A DNA stretch of 64,000 nt, taken from NCBI GenBank assembly GCA_020284085.1, contig JACEVL010000147.1, positions 369,501-433,500 on the forward strand, given 5' to 3'. This document shows positions 49,696-57,625 of the stretch, one piece after another; position 1 is the stretch's first letter, and each line of letters opens with the position of its first letter. The notes under the pieces were generated by a model, which saw only the letters and a list, made by a program, of their open reading frames with translations, made no database searches and was not told the DNA's origin. This stretch comes from Aporrectodea caliginosa (lineage: Eukaryota > Annelida > Clitellata > Crassiclitellata > Lumbricidae). The translations under genes were made by a program, and so were the position numbers.

Positions 49696-49987
49696 AATTA
49701 TGATGATGGTAATTATGATGATGGTAATGATGATGATGATGATGATGATGACGATGATGACTGGCAGTGTTTGGCACCATCCGAAAACTGCGCCAGGTAC
49801 TTACGATTGCCGCTGTATTCCTGTGCGTCTGTAGGCCTCGGAAAAGCGTCCGTGTAAAGTCATGGTCCGGGATTTGAATCCAAGAACTGCAGGAGGTCAA
49901 TGACGAAATGACGACTCCGTACTCACCCATCTGAACGAATGAAACGAACTGAAGTAACCTATTAGACATGAACTTCGGTATCTTCAT
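41664..49987 (-). CDS. 4-coumarate:CoA ligase/luciferase-like acyl-CoA synthetase, 11 exons
   Basis: ANL-superfamily adenylating enzyme: acid plus ATP gives acyl-AMP, then acyl-CoA. Exons (minus): 49987-49805, 49363-49156, 48619-48516, 47722-47508, 47067-46902, 46285-46117, 45263-45136, 44706-44562, 43860-43778, 42747-42582, 41788-41664. All phases join; the model is about 563 residues, normal for the clade. Motifs in order: [26 protein letters not shown], the P-loop [11 protein letters not shown] (exon 4), [63 protein letters not shown], and [11 protein letters not shown] with the catalytic lysine. The C-terminus is SGKL, a weak resemblance to a peroxisomal PTS1. The first 34 residues are uncertain: exon 1 stays open upstream to an ATG at 50056, and a spliced alternative would need a 40-bp intron. 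Luciferase activity is not implied; animal fatty-acyl or 4CL-like synthetases share these motifs. Confidence 0.93.
42050..42195 (+). mobile_element. dispersed repeat (AAAGCGCCACTCGAAA family)
   Basis: TTTCTAAAGCGCCACTCGAA, AAGCGCAGGGTACCAGCTTA, TTCACGAGCGCTG, then GTCCGAGTCCGGTTGCC. Further copies: 44950-45050, 46500-46600 (distal part only), 50866-50956 and 54022-54330. All copies are in plus orientation; three lie within ligase introns. Confidence 0.75.
42198..42284. repeat. 87-bp direct repeat, copy 1 (LINE 3' sequence)
   Basis: Identical over 87 bp to 42465-42551, with the inverted-repeat element (42289-42457) between them. Minus reading encodes part of a LINE polymerase C-terminus (LFKN type). 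Confidence 0.95.
42289..42457 (+). repeat. ~170-bp inverted repeat, left copy
   Basis: Begins TGCTGAGCCTCTACGTGTGA and ends TGATATTTGAACATTAA. The reverse complement lies at 44103-44275 with only a few differences. Together they bracket exons 9 and 10 of the ligase gene. No coding content; probably two opposite copies of a small MITE-like element. Confidence 0.9.
42465..42580 (-). mobile_element. LINE 3' fragment abutting a splice donor
   Basis: In minus orientation it reads [20 protein letters not shown], matching ITLQAFHSKLKSLLFKNSC at 29610-29680. The homology begins at the T of the donor GT of ligase exon 10. It includes the second copy of the 87-bp direct repeat (42465-42551). Confidence 0.75.
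43776..43777 (-). other. GC splice donor (GC-AG intron)
   Basis: Exon 9 of the ligase ends TACCAG and is followed by GCAAGA. The protein (KYNSYQ then VAPAELE) joins correctly only if this GC is the donor. The acceptor is the AG at 42748-42749. GC-AG introns are a known minority class with a strong AG|GCAAG context, which is present here. Confidence 0.85.
44103..44275 (-). repeat. ~170-bp inverted repeat, right copy
   Basis: Reverse-complement partner of 42289-42457, lying in intron 8 of the ligase gene. Confidence 0.9.
44772..44850 (-). mobile_element. SINE/LINE 3' tail fragment
   Basis: ATTC tetranucleotide tail, then GGAATTTATATAGCGCCCCT. On minus this is the GGGGCGCTATATAAAT plus (GAAT)n end shared by the SINE and LINE copies. 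Intronic. Confidence 0.75.
44950..45050 (+). mobile_element. dispersed repeat (AAAGCGCCACTCGAAA family)
   Basis: TCCACATTTCCAAAGCGGCA and GCTAAGCGCAGGACGCCAGC identify it. Diverged copy in ligase intron 7. Confidence 0.7.
45382..45712. repeat. compound trinucleotide microsatellites
   Basis: GTT tract (45392-45420), CTA/ACT tract (45523-45655) and ATT tract (45651-45707), all in ligase intron 6. The poly-Ser, poly-Asn and poly-Leu frames are artefacts. Confidence 0.95.
46500..46660 (+). mobile_element. repeat fragment and (TTGTA)n tract
   Basis: GTGATCCGAGTCCGGCTGCC belongs to the distal half of the AAAGCGCCACTCGAAA family. A TTGTA pentamer tract follows at 46628-46657. Ligase intron 5. Confidence 0.6.
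47156..47233. repeat. (TA)n microsatellite
   Basis: About 78 bp of uninterrupted TA in ligase intron 4, 90 bp upstream of the exon 5 acceptor. Confidence 0.97.
48990..49085. repeat. degenerate GAC/GAT/GGT repeats
   Basis: Short interrupted trinucleotide stretch in ligase intron 2. Confidence 0.8.
49438..49755. repeat. (GAT)n microsatellite, ~320 bp
   Basis: Mostly GAT triplets with scattered AC, TT and GG variants, filling most of the 441-bp first intron of the ligase gene. Poly-His and poly-Met frames are artefacts. Confidence 0.97.
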
Positions 49988-50056
49988 TGAAGATACCCTA
50001 CTCCGACCTTCTCTGTCTATGTCTCGTTGTCTTATTCTGCCTGCCTCCGTCTCCAT

Positions 50057-50225
50057 AACATTAGACTTTACACTTTGGCTGTTTTGCCTAAAGGCCTAAA
50101 GTGCATGGACTTAACGCTTCTTTGGAACAATTGAGAACAAGTAGGCCTACAAGGTTCAAAGGCTATTAACGAAGCCTTGTAATCTTATGTTATAGGTGTA
50201 TGGCAGCGATCTGTCTGTCTGTCTA

Positions 50226-50258
<33 letters not shown>

Positions 50259-51640
50259 ATGTATGTATGTCTGTTTGTCTGTCTGACTGACAGTGTCTCT
50301 CGGTCTCCACTTACATCTATCTATTTGCAACCTTGTGAAGAAGTTTTTTTTATCTAGAGTTATAATCGGTAGCTCAGCAAAACACGAAAGCAGGCTTACA
50401 GAAGCGGCAGCAGAACCAGAGACGCACTTGACAGTTAGGCCATTCAGCTGCCCAAGGCCAAGTCTTTTGCCGTCCCTAATATTTTATGTCCCAAAGTTTT
50501 AACTTTTATTAAGATCATTTTAATTATATTCATTTGGCGTTATCTGGTTTGCTGTTTTAAATTAAATCTATTGTGCAAATAAGTTTACAACATGCCTATA
50601 CAACAGTCATAACAGTCATAGGCCTATACAACAGGTCTGTACAACAGGCCTAAAGGCCTACAACCGGATCCCTTCTCCACTCAACTTCCTCATTCTTCTG
50701 TGTCGTTATGATGCTTGCATTTCACAATGCAGAAGCAACTTTCAATTAGCTCTCGTTTGTATTTCTCTAATGCGCTCTGTAGGTCCATTTGTACCCAGCA
50801 CAGCTATAAGATCGGGCAAATTGAAAAGTTTAACTTGTTCAACGTTCGATCTCATGCGAGTCATGGTTCGTAATCGTAATCGTAATCTCCAAACTTCTAA
50901 AGCGCCACTTGAAAACCAAGCGCAGGGCACGAGCTTATTCACGAGCGCTGCATGGTCTCGGTCTCATTTAAATGGAGCTCACCTAACTGGCGCTGCCGTT
51001 GCCAATCTTTTCGGTAGACTAATATAGCCTAATGCGCCACTAGTCTATACTCACATAATTATGGAATTCACAATACAACATAGGCCCTTTTCTCTTCATT
51101 TCGCTAACGATTGAAGACATTTCAGATACCACCTCATCAGTCCCTTGCCTTTTTCTCTCTGGCGTCACTGGCAAATGTTACAGTAGGCCTACTTGGATCA
51201 CCTAACTAGAGGAGCTTTACAAATGCTTTACAAATGCTTAAATACAATACAATACAAAGACCCGCCGAAGCGCGTCAATGTCGCACACTTCTATCTTCTA
51301 TCTCGAGAACAATATTTCACTTCAGGTTATAATCATCATCATCGTCATCATCATCATTGTCGTCGTCGTCGTCTTCGTCGTCGTCGTTATCATCATCATC
51401 ATCATCATTAATTAAATGTATGAGATTGATTAAACGCTTTAATTAAAATTACGGAAATGTTTGGAGCAGCGTTTATAAGAATGTATGACGTCATTTTTGG
51501 CTGTTGATCGCAATTTTTGCATTATGACGTAACGCAGTTATTGTCTTTCTCCAGTAGCTTGTTCTGAGAATAATCGAGGTTTTTAGCCTTGTGCTGTTAG
51601 AAATGTCATTTCGTGCGTAAAGTCACTTGAGTTTTGCTTT
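50057..51640. other. upstream flank of the ligase gene
   Basis: Holds a CTGT tract (50213-50290), TAGGCCTA octamers (about 50142, 50621, 51185), a repeat copy (50866-50956) and GTC/ATC triplets (51328-51412). No gene seen. The promoter cannot be placed. Confidence 0.5.
50866..50956 (+). mobile_element. dispersed repeat (AAAGCGCCACTCGAAA family)
   Basis: CGTAATCGTAATCGTAATC, TCTAAAGCGCCACTTGAAAA, GCGCAGGGCACGAGCTTATT, CACGAGCGCTGCAT. Confidence 0.75.
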
Positions 51641-51642
51641 GC

Positions 51643-51736
51643 CCGCGATGTGTCGGCCTCGATGGACCTCAAACGGAGCTCGATGCTGTGTCGGAAGCGC
51701 CCGTCGCTATGAGTGGCAGTGCAGAGGTGAGTTCTG
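51643..51736 (+). other. candidate first exon with donor
   Basis: CpG-rich. Several ATGs precede a consensus donor (GCAGAG then GTGAGT at 51737). One short frame, MSGSAE, reads into the donor in phase 0. A frame opening after an acceptor-like TCGACGTAG at 51984 stays open for about 90 codons (starts PRVTAPSVPCPAFVGR). I recognise neither. It might be one gene's first two exons. Confidence 0.22.
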
Positions 51737-51984
51737 GAGTCGCGGGTCGAACAACTTCAGAGTTAGGCTGCCGTGCTCTTGTTGGCGATGCGCCCAGCGA
51801 TGATAATTAGCTTATTACTATATTCGTTTATTTTTGGCACACAAAAACAGCTGACACACCGCAACTGAGTACAGCTAGTTCAAAACGAATAATAAAGATA
51901 GAAATCAAAATATAAAACTAATGTTAACAGGAAGGTTCAGTAGATGGAATTAGTGTTAGTCATAAGCATGTGTTGTCGACGTAG

Positions 51985-52260
51985 CCCCGCGTCACAGCTC
52001 CCTCTGTCCCTTGCCCCGCCTTTGTCGGTCGCAGCTTCCCGATTTGGTCTCCCTTTGGCCTGGCCAACGTCACAGTGGCGGTGGTGTTGTCGTTACGGCG
52101 GCATAATGAAGCTGCCGTCAACAACGACGAGACAGAGGTCGAGATTCGTACCACTGACGCTGGACAGAAGTCGCTGGGGGATGCAGACAGTTGCGAGGAT
52201 TTTAGTGTTAATCAAATCTCACTCATTCATATGCAATTAGTGACCATTAATTCAATTATA
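51985..52260 (+). CDS. candidate exon, product unknown
   Basis: Phase-0 frame after an acceptor-like site, reading PRVTAPSVPCPAFVGRSF, then GLANVTVAVVLSLRRHNEAA and DETEVEIRTTDAGQKSL. Composition is protein-like and CpG is high until about 52200, where AT-rich sequence resumes. The donor is unclear. The minus strand is also open over the same stretch, so the call is weak. Confidence 0.2.
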
Positions 52261-52379
52261 ATCAGGCCGTCATTTTCGTTGGTAAAATCATTACGACTAT
52301 CTCTGTTTTATTCGAGCGCATATTTAAGCCTAGAGTATCTTTCGCTTTACAAAGCGACTCAGAATAATAACTACAACCA

Positions 52380-52432
52380 CATAACAACAACAACAATAAC
52401 AACGACAACGACAACGACAACAACAATAATAA
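52380..52432. repeat. CAA/CGACAA microsatellite
   Basis: Short ACAACA and ACGACA repeats. Confidence 0.85.
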
Positions 52433-53164
52433 TTCGAAGTACTTCCTTGAGTAATTAAAAATTTTCCTCTTTTGTAGACAAAGTAGAAGCCATGATACCA
52501 GCCAGCTTCTCAAATTAGCGATATTGTTTGCAGCAATGGTCATGAAGGTGACAATCGATAACCTGTAAGTACAATCATATTGCTGCTATTCGTCACTTCA
52601 GCTGTAAATATTTGATTTGCAAATTTTATGATGAAACTCAACATATGACTTATTTCCTATTGATAAAAGTGTAGGTCTTATAGTAACTGTTGTTTATACA
52701 AAAAGAATAAAATTGAAATGTGTCATTTGTAATTTCATCGCTGTTAGGTATCTCTTTAAAATAGACCAACACGATAATTGTTACAGGGACTTATTTTCTA
52801 AATGCTACTTATTCAGAAATATAGGCCCATAAAGACTGATCATTATACACTCGGCGTTCAAAAGAATTTCACTGCAAAGCGCAAACACAAACTATAAAGA
52901 GAAAATGTAAGCGAAGAAGTGGCGAAATTTTTATTTTGCACAGATTCTAGTGGCCGCAAAGGGACAAGTTAGCGGAATGCTGTAAGAAGATAAACAGAAC
53001 AGAATCTGGTAGGCCATACTGCACAAACGGTGAGTGAGCTGGTTATCCTATTTTCAGTAGGCCATAATATCCGTGTAGGCAATAATATCCGTGATCAGTA
53101 AGCATTGCTATTTGTACACAACTAATTAAGCATCGCAATTAATACAATAATTGGTTCGAATTGC

Positions 53165-53860
53165 AGTTCTTTCGTCGTTAGATGTGGCAGAGCATGCTAC
53201 GTTTGATAGCATAGTCCTACCACTTCCCACAACACGACCACTAATCTCTTCTTTAAGTTCTCTGCCCTTCGGCAGGTTCCAACTTCCAATGACGCCACTC
53301 TTCTCTGTGCTGTGCCTTTTCCTTTAATTCGCTGTATCCGTCGGCCATCCATCCCAGCATCATCTGCCTCGGTCTTCCCCTCCCTCTTTTCCCTACCATT
53401 CTTCCTTCTATGATTTCTTTCAGGAGGGAGTCTCCTCTTAATACGTGCCCCACCCAGTTCTTCTGTCTTTCTCTTATTGTTGTTATTAGCGATCGTTTTT
53501 CATCAACCATTTGTAGTACCTCGTCGTTCGTTATATGCTCAGTCCAGCTCACCTTCTCCATCCTTCTCCAGATCCACATCTCAAAAGCTTCTAATTTCTT
53601 AATCTCATCTTTCCTGATGGTCCAGATCTCTGACCCATATAGTGCCACACTCCATACCAGTGTTTTGACCAGTCTTTTCTTTAGGCTTTTATTTAGCCCT
53701 CCTCTCAACAATTCTCCTCTTTTCATGAAAGCATCTTTTCCCAGTGCTATTCTTCGTTTCACGTCACTTTGACACCTTGCATCTGTTGTTATCATGCTTC
53801 CCAAGTAACAAAAGCTCTTGACCTGTTCCACCTCCTCACCGTTGATTTTTATTTTTTATT
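53165..53860 (-). mobile_element. 5'-truncated RTE-like LINE: polymerase C-terminus and 3' UTR
   Basis: The minus frame (coding from about 53851 to 53253) starts within KIKINGEEVEQVKSFCYLGS and continues MITTDARCQSDVKRRIALG, LVKTLVWSVALYGSEIWT, LEAFEMWIWRRMEKVSWTEH, RERQKNWVGHVLRG and KRGRGRPRQMMLGWM. This is the familiar thumb/C-terminal part of endonuclease-reverse transcriptases of the RTE type. The frame has no internal stop over about 199 codons, so insertion is fairly recent. A 3' UTR follows to about 53165. The 5' end is cut off before the catalytic domain, as is usual for LINE copies. Confidence 0.87.
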
Positions 53861-54021
53861 GTCTAATCTCTAGACAACCTAAAAATGAGTTTGCTCCGTT
53901 CAATTCTGTAATAATTGATGGTAGGCTTACACATTTCTAACCATGTTCGCAGTCAAATGGCCGTTGATTTTGCCTTTAATTACTATCGTGTTAGACAACT
54001 TCGTTTCAAGTGGAATTTGTA

Positions 54022-54330
54022 ATTTTAATCGTAACCGTCAACTCCACATTTCTAAAGCGCTACTCTAAAGCTAAGCGCAGGGCACCAGCTTATTCACGAG
54101 CGCTGCATCGTGTCTTAGATGCAGAGTTGTCACGGGAGGATTCAATTCCCATTGCCACACAGACCAGAAAGAGGAGGGACATGTAGAAGAGTTGCGAAGA
54201 CGGATGCAGTTGAGGACGAGAAACCCAACGAGGATGAAAATCAAATCATCTGCCTTAGAAGGCGTATTATTGGATGGATTAAGTTAGGAATTTCTGAAGA
54301 GGTGGGCTTTAATTTGGAGGCTTGTGGGGG
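54022..54330 (+). mobile_element. dispersed repeat, longest copy (AAAGCGCCACTCGAAA family)
   Basis: Contains TAAGCGCAGGGCACCAGCTT, CACGAGCGCTGCATCGTG, then a distal half with CAGACCAGAAAGAGGAGG and GAAGAGGTGGGCTTTAATTT. This gives about 300 bp for the fullest copy. No RNA polymerase III boxes are clear. Confidence 0.7.
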
Positions 54331-54484
54331 TTGTAAGTACAGGCGATGGAGGCAGATAAATAGCGGGTGAGCGGTGGTAGTGTCGCAAAACTGTCGCTCC
54401 TTGTTGAAAAGAACCTCGCGATGCTTGCTCGCTGGCGGCGCCTGGCGAGTGTTTTGGAAACTTTATTTTACGTCCAACTGAAGG

Positions 54485-54562
54485 ACACCTTTCTTAGCTG
54501 ACCGGTGCTGGTCATATAGGCGTTGCTAAATATGGACAGCGCCGGTCAGCTAAGAAAGGTGT
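54485..54562. repeat. 26-bp-arm hairpin
   Basis: Left arm ACACCTTTCTTAGCTGACCG plus GTGCTG (54485-54510), 26-nt loop, right arm 54537-54562 as its reverse complement with one mismatch that would be a G-U pair in RNA. It is followed by GGCGTCGTTAAATAAACGAT, a word that recurs at about 54905. Size resembles a small hairpin-RNA precursor or a MITE. Confidence 0.9.
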
Positions 54563-54566
54563 TTTT

Positions 54567-55019
54567 GAGTTATAGGCGTCGTTAAATAAACGATATTAAG
54601 TGACCTTGGGCCATTAAGAGCAAGGGAACAGAAGAAGACAAAGAAGAACACAAAGAAGAAAGCAAAGAAGAAGAACAGAATACATCAATAAGAACTCTTT
54701 ATTGTAAATTAAACACAGAACTATCGCAGAGCAAAATGCTGCACACATTGACCATAATGTAAATATTATTATTACTAATATCTTAGGCACATTTAGCATC
54801 TATTTAGTAAAAGGACATAGGCACAAAACTGTTAGAATACGACCATTTATGTATTCTGTATATAATATTATCCTTGTAATGACGCCAGTCATCGTCGATA
54901 TGACGGCGTCGTTAAATAAACGATATTAAGTAAGTACGATATTAAGTAAGTAATAAACAATCGAGTTACTTCATTCGTCGTTGATGTTAAGCGGTCATCT
55001 ACAAGGAAGTTTCTTTTGT
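54567..55019. other. gene-free stretch with repeated 3' tail
   Basis: GGCGTCGTTAAATAAACGAT followed by ATTAAGTAAG occurs at about 54575 and 54905 and, diverged and reversed, near 45085. Probably the 3' end of another short retroelement. An AAGAAG-rich tract lies at 54630-54680. Confidence 0.45.
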
Positions 55020-55298
55020 CTACACGACGGACTCGTTCGCCTTTGAAGACTCGCTCGTCGCTGGAGCCTTCTTCGCTGGAACGACGTCCACTTTTTCTGG
55101 CACTGCATGCTTAACCGCTCGTTGGCTAGAGTCTCGCCTCGGTGCTGGAGATTCGCTGGCTGGAGCTTTCTTCGAACGACGTCCGCTGGAGCCCACTACG
55201 CTGAAACGTCGTTCGCTGTCTGGAACCTCGCTCGCCGCTGGACCCTTGTTCGTCGACACACCTAGCCGAAGCCACGCTCCTGAACGTTGCACTGACAC
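55020..55298 (-). CDS. hypothetical Ser/Ala/Lys-rich small ORF
   Basis: A 92-codon minus frame starting MSVQRSGAWLRLGVSTNK, rich in Ser, Ala, Lys and Pro, with repeated APASESPAP and KKAPATSES blocks. The underlying DNA has imperfect CTGGAGC/TTCGCTGG repeats. Without a family match this may be low-complexity sequence next to the satellite. Confidence 0.18.
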   Translation of the reverse strand: MSVQRSGAWLRLGVSTNKGPAASEVPDSERRFSVVGSSGRRSKKAPASESPAPRRDSSQRAVKHAVPEKVDVVPAKKAPATSESSKANESVV

Positions 55299-55456
55299 TG
55301 AAGTTTACGACACGAGAACTTGGTAGGCACTTTTCGCACTTAGCCTTTTGAAGACTTTGGCCACACAGTCAAAGCCGGACTTGCCCCCTATAAATAAATT
55401 GAATAAACGACAAGTTTGTGTCAAAAGGCCAATTGGCGGAGAAACTGAGAATGTAT

Positions 55457-55733
55457 TCACTCATTCATTGGGGGATTTCTACAACAGCTCTTCAAGGGGT
55501 CTGGTCTACTCAGAGGCGCTCCAGACTCCAGCACAGCTAAAAAGAACAGTTTCAAAGCAATTATAGAACGTGTCAGAAACCGTTCTAAGGAATCAAACGC
55601 AGCCCCAGTGGGAGGCCGTTTCCATACCGTTGAGCCGAACACTGAAAACGCGCGATTTTTCACGATAGCTGCGTCGGCAAAAGCATCCCTCTCCCAGCAG
55701 ACATGAGGAAGTGACTGCCCAGAGTAAAATAAT
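55457..55733 (-). mobile_element. LINE 3' end (RT C-terminus), bordering the satellite
   Basis: The minus strand reads AFSVFGSTVWKRPPTGA, then LKLFFLAVLESGAPLS in a shifted frame, followed by GGAGCGCCTCTGAGTAGACC and CAATGAATGAGTG. It aligns with the copies at 3670 and 13100 (AFS..G...W..LPL..R, WSASE). Frameshifted, so dead. It lies about 170 bp before the satellite begins. Confidence 0.75.
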
Positions 55734-55904
55734 AGGAAGAGAATCGGCGGAATTAAGAGCAATTCGATTCAGATTCGAGGTGCAGCGTGACGAATGGATC
55801 GGTTGGAGAAACTGAAGCGAGTAGTGACGGAAAACCGGTGATTGCGAATAGGCAAATTCTTTCCCATTGCAACGTTGATATGAAGAAGCGAATCCAAAAG
55901 AAAC

Positions 55905-56815
55905 TGGTGACGATACCAACGGTTTTTTTTGTCTAGGCCAAACGCAAAGAAATGGTGAAGACACCAACGGGTGTTTTTGTCTAGGCCAAACGGACAGAAC
56001 TGGTGACGACACCAACGGGTGTTTTTGTCTAGGCCAAACGGACAGAACTGGTGACGATATCAACGGGTGTTTTTGTCTAGGCCAAACGGACAGAACTGGT
56101 GACGATATCAACGGGTGTTTTTGTCTAGGCCAAACTGACAGAACTGGTGACGATATCAACGGGTGTTTTTGTCTAGGCCAAACTGACAGAACTGGTGACG
56201 ATATCAACGGGTGTTTTTGTCTAGGCCAAACGGACAGAACTGGTGACGATACCAACGGGTGTTTTTGTCTAGGCCAAACTGACAGAACTGGTGACGATAC
56301 CAACGGGTGTTTTTGTCTAGGCCAAACAGACAGAACTATCAACGGGTGTTTTTGTCTAGGCCAAACAGACAGAACTGGTGACGATACCAACGGGTGTTTT
56401 TGTCTAGGCCAAACGGAAAGAAATGGTGACGATATCAACGGGTGTTTTTGTCAAGGCCAAACGGAAAGAAATGGCGAAGACACTAACGGGTGTTTTTGTC
56501 TAGGCCAGAAAGAAATGGTGAAGACAACACCAACGGGTGTTTTTGTCTAGGCCAAATGGAAAGAAATGGTGGCGATATCAACGGGTGTTTTTATCTAAGA
56601 CATAGAGACAGAAATGGCGACGATACCAGCGGGTGTCTTTATCTAGGCCAAACACACAGAAATGGTGACGATACCAGCGGGTGCATTTATCTAGGCCAAA
56701 CAGACAGAAATGGTGAAGACACCAACGGGTGTTTTTGTCTAGCCCAAACCTACAGAAATGGTGAAGATACCAACGGTTGTGTTTTATCGAGGACAAATCG
56801 AAATAAATGGTTCAA
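55905..56815 (+). repeat. satellite block A1 (48-bp unit)
   Basis: About 19 units of form GGTGACGATATCAACGGGTG then TTTTTGTCTAGGCCAAAC and GACAGAACT. Divergence rises at both edges. Both strands stay open because 48 is a multiple of three (plus peptide unit NGCFCLGQTDRTGDDI). Confidence 0.97.
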
Positions 56816-57625
56816 CTGAACTGACGAAGGAGTGAATCGAATCGAAGGAACGTTCGTATATCGGTGACAAATCGAAATAAATGGTTCAACTGAACTGACG
56901 AAGGAAGTTCGTATATGAAAGCGTTCAACTGAACTGACGAAGAAGTGAATCGAATCTAAAGAACGTTCGTAAATCGGTGAGTGCGGTAATTGAACAGACG
57001 AAGAAGTGAATCGAATTGAAGGAACGTTGGTATATCGGTGAGTGCGGTAACTGAACTGACGAAGAGGTGAATCGAATTGAAGGAACGTTCGTATATCGGT
57101 GAGTGCGGTAACTGAACTGACGAAGAAGTGAATCGAATCGAAGGAACGTTCGTATATCGGTGAGTGCGGTAACTGAACTGACGAAGAAGTGAATCGAATC
57201 GAAGGAACGTTCGTATATCGGTGACTGCGGTAACTGAACTGACGAAGATGTGAATCGAATTGAAGGAACGTTCGTATATCGGTGAGTGCGGTAACTGAAC
57301 TGACGAAGAAGTGAATCGAATCGAAGGAACGTTCGTATATCGGTGAGTGCGGTAACTGAACTGACGAAGAAGTGAATCGAATCGAAGGAACGTTCGTATA
57401 TCGGTGAGTGCGGTAACTGAACTGACGAAGAAGTGAATCGAATTGAAGGAACGTTCGTATATCGGTGACTGCGGTAACTGAACTGACGAAGAAGTGAATC
57501 GAATTGAAGGAACGATTGTAAATCGGTGACTGCGGTAACTGAACTGACGAAGAAGTGAATCGAATCGAAGGAACGTTCGTATATCGGTGACTGCGGTAAC
57601 TGAACTGACGAAGAAGTGAATCGAA
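56816..57625 (+). repeat. satellite block B1 (61-bp unit)
   Basis: About 13 units of form GAAGAAGTGAATCGAATCGA, AGGAACGTTCGTATATCGGT, GAGTGCGGTAACTGAACTGA, C. 61 is not a multiple of three, so minus frames cycle through three peptides every 183 bp. Confidence 0.97.

Noticed and set aside
49887..49926. A 40-bp first intron (GTGAGT donor to CTGCAG acceptor) in the ligase gene
   Set aside because: Splice motifs and phase fit, but 40 bp is shorter than usual animal introns and the upstream frame meets a stop with no ATG. The unspliced frame is simpler.
41664..49987. Calling the synthetase a luciferase
   Set aside because: Motifs are shared by all 4CL/acyl-CoA synthetase-like proteins. Nothing in the sequence shows light production.
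53410..53772. Plus-strand 120-codon frame
   Set aside because: Antisense of the RTE-like polymerase C-terminus.
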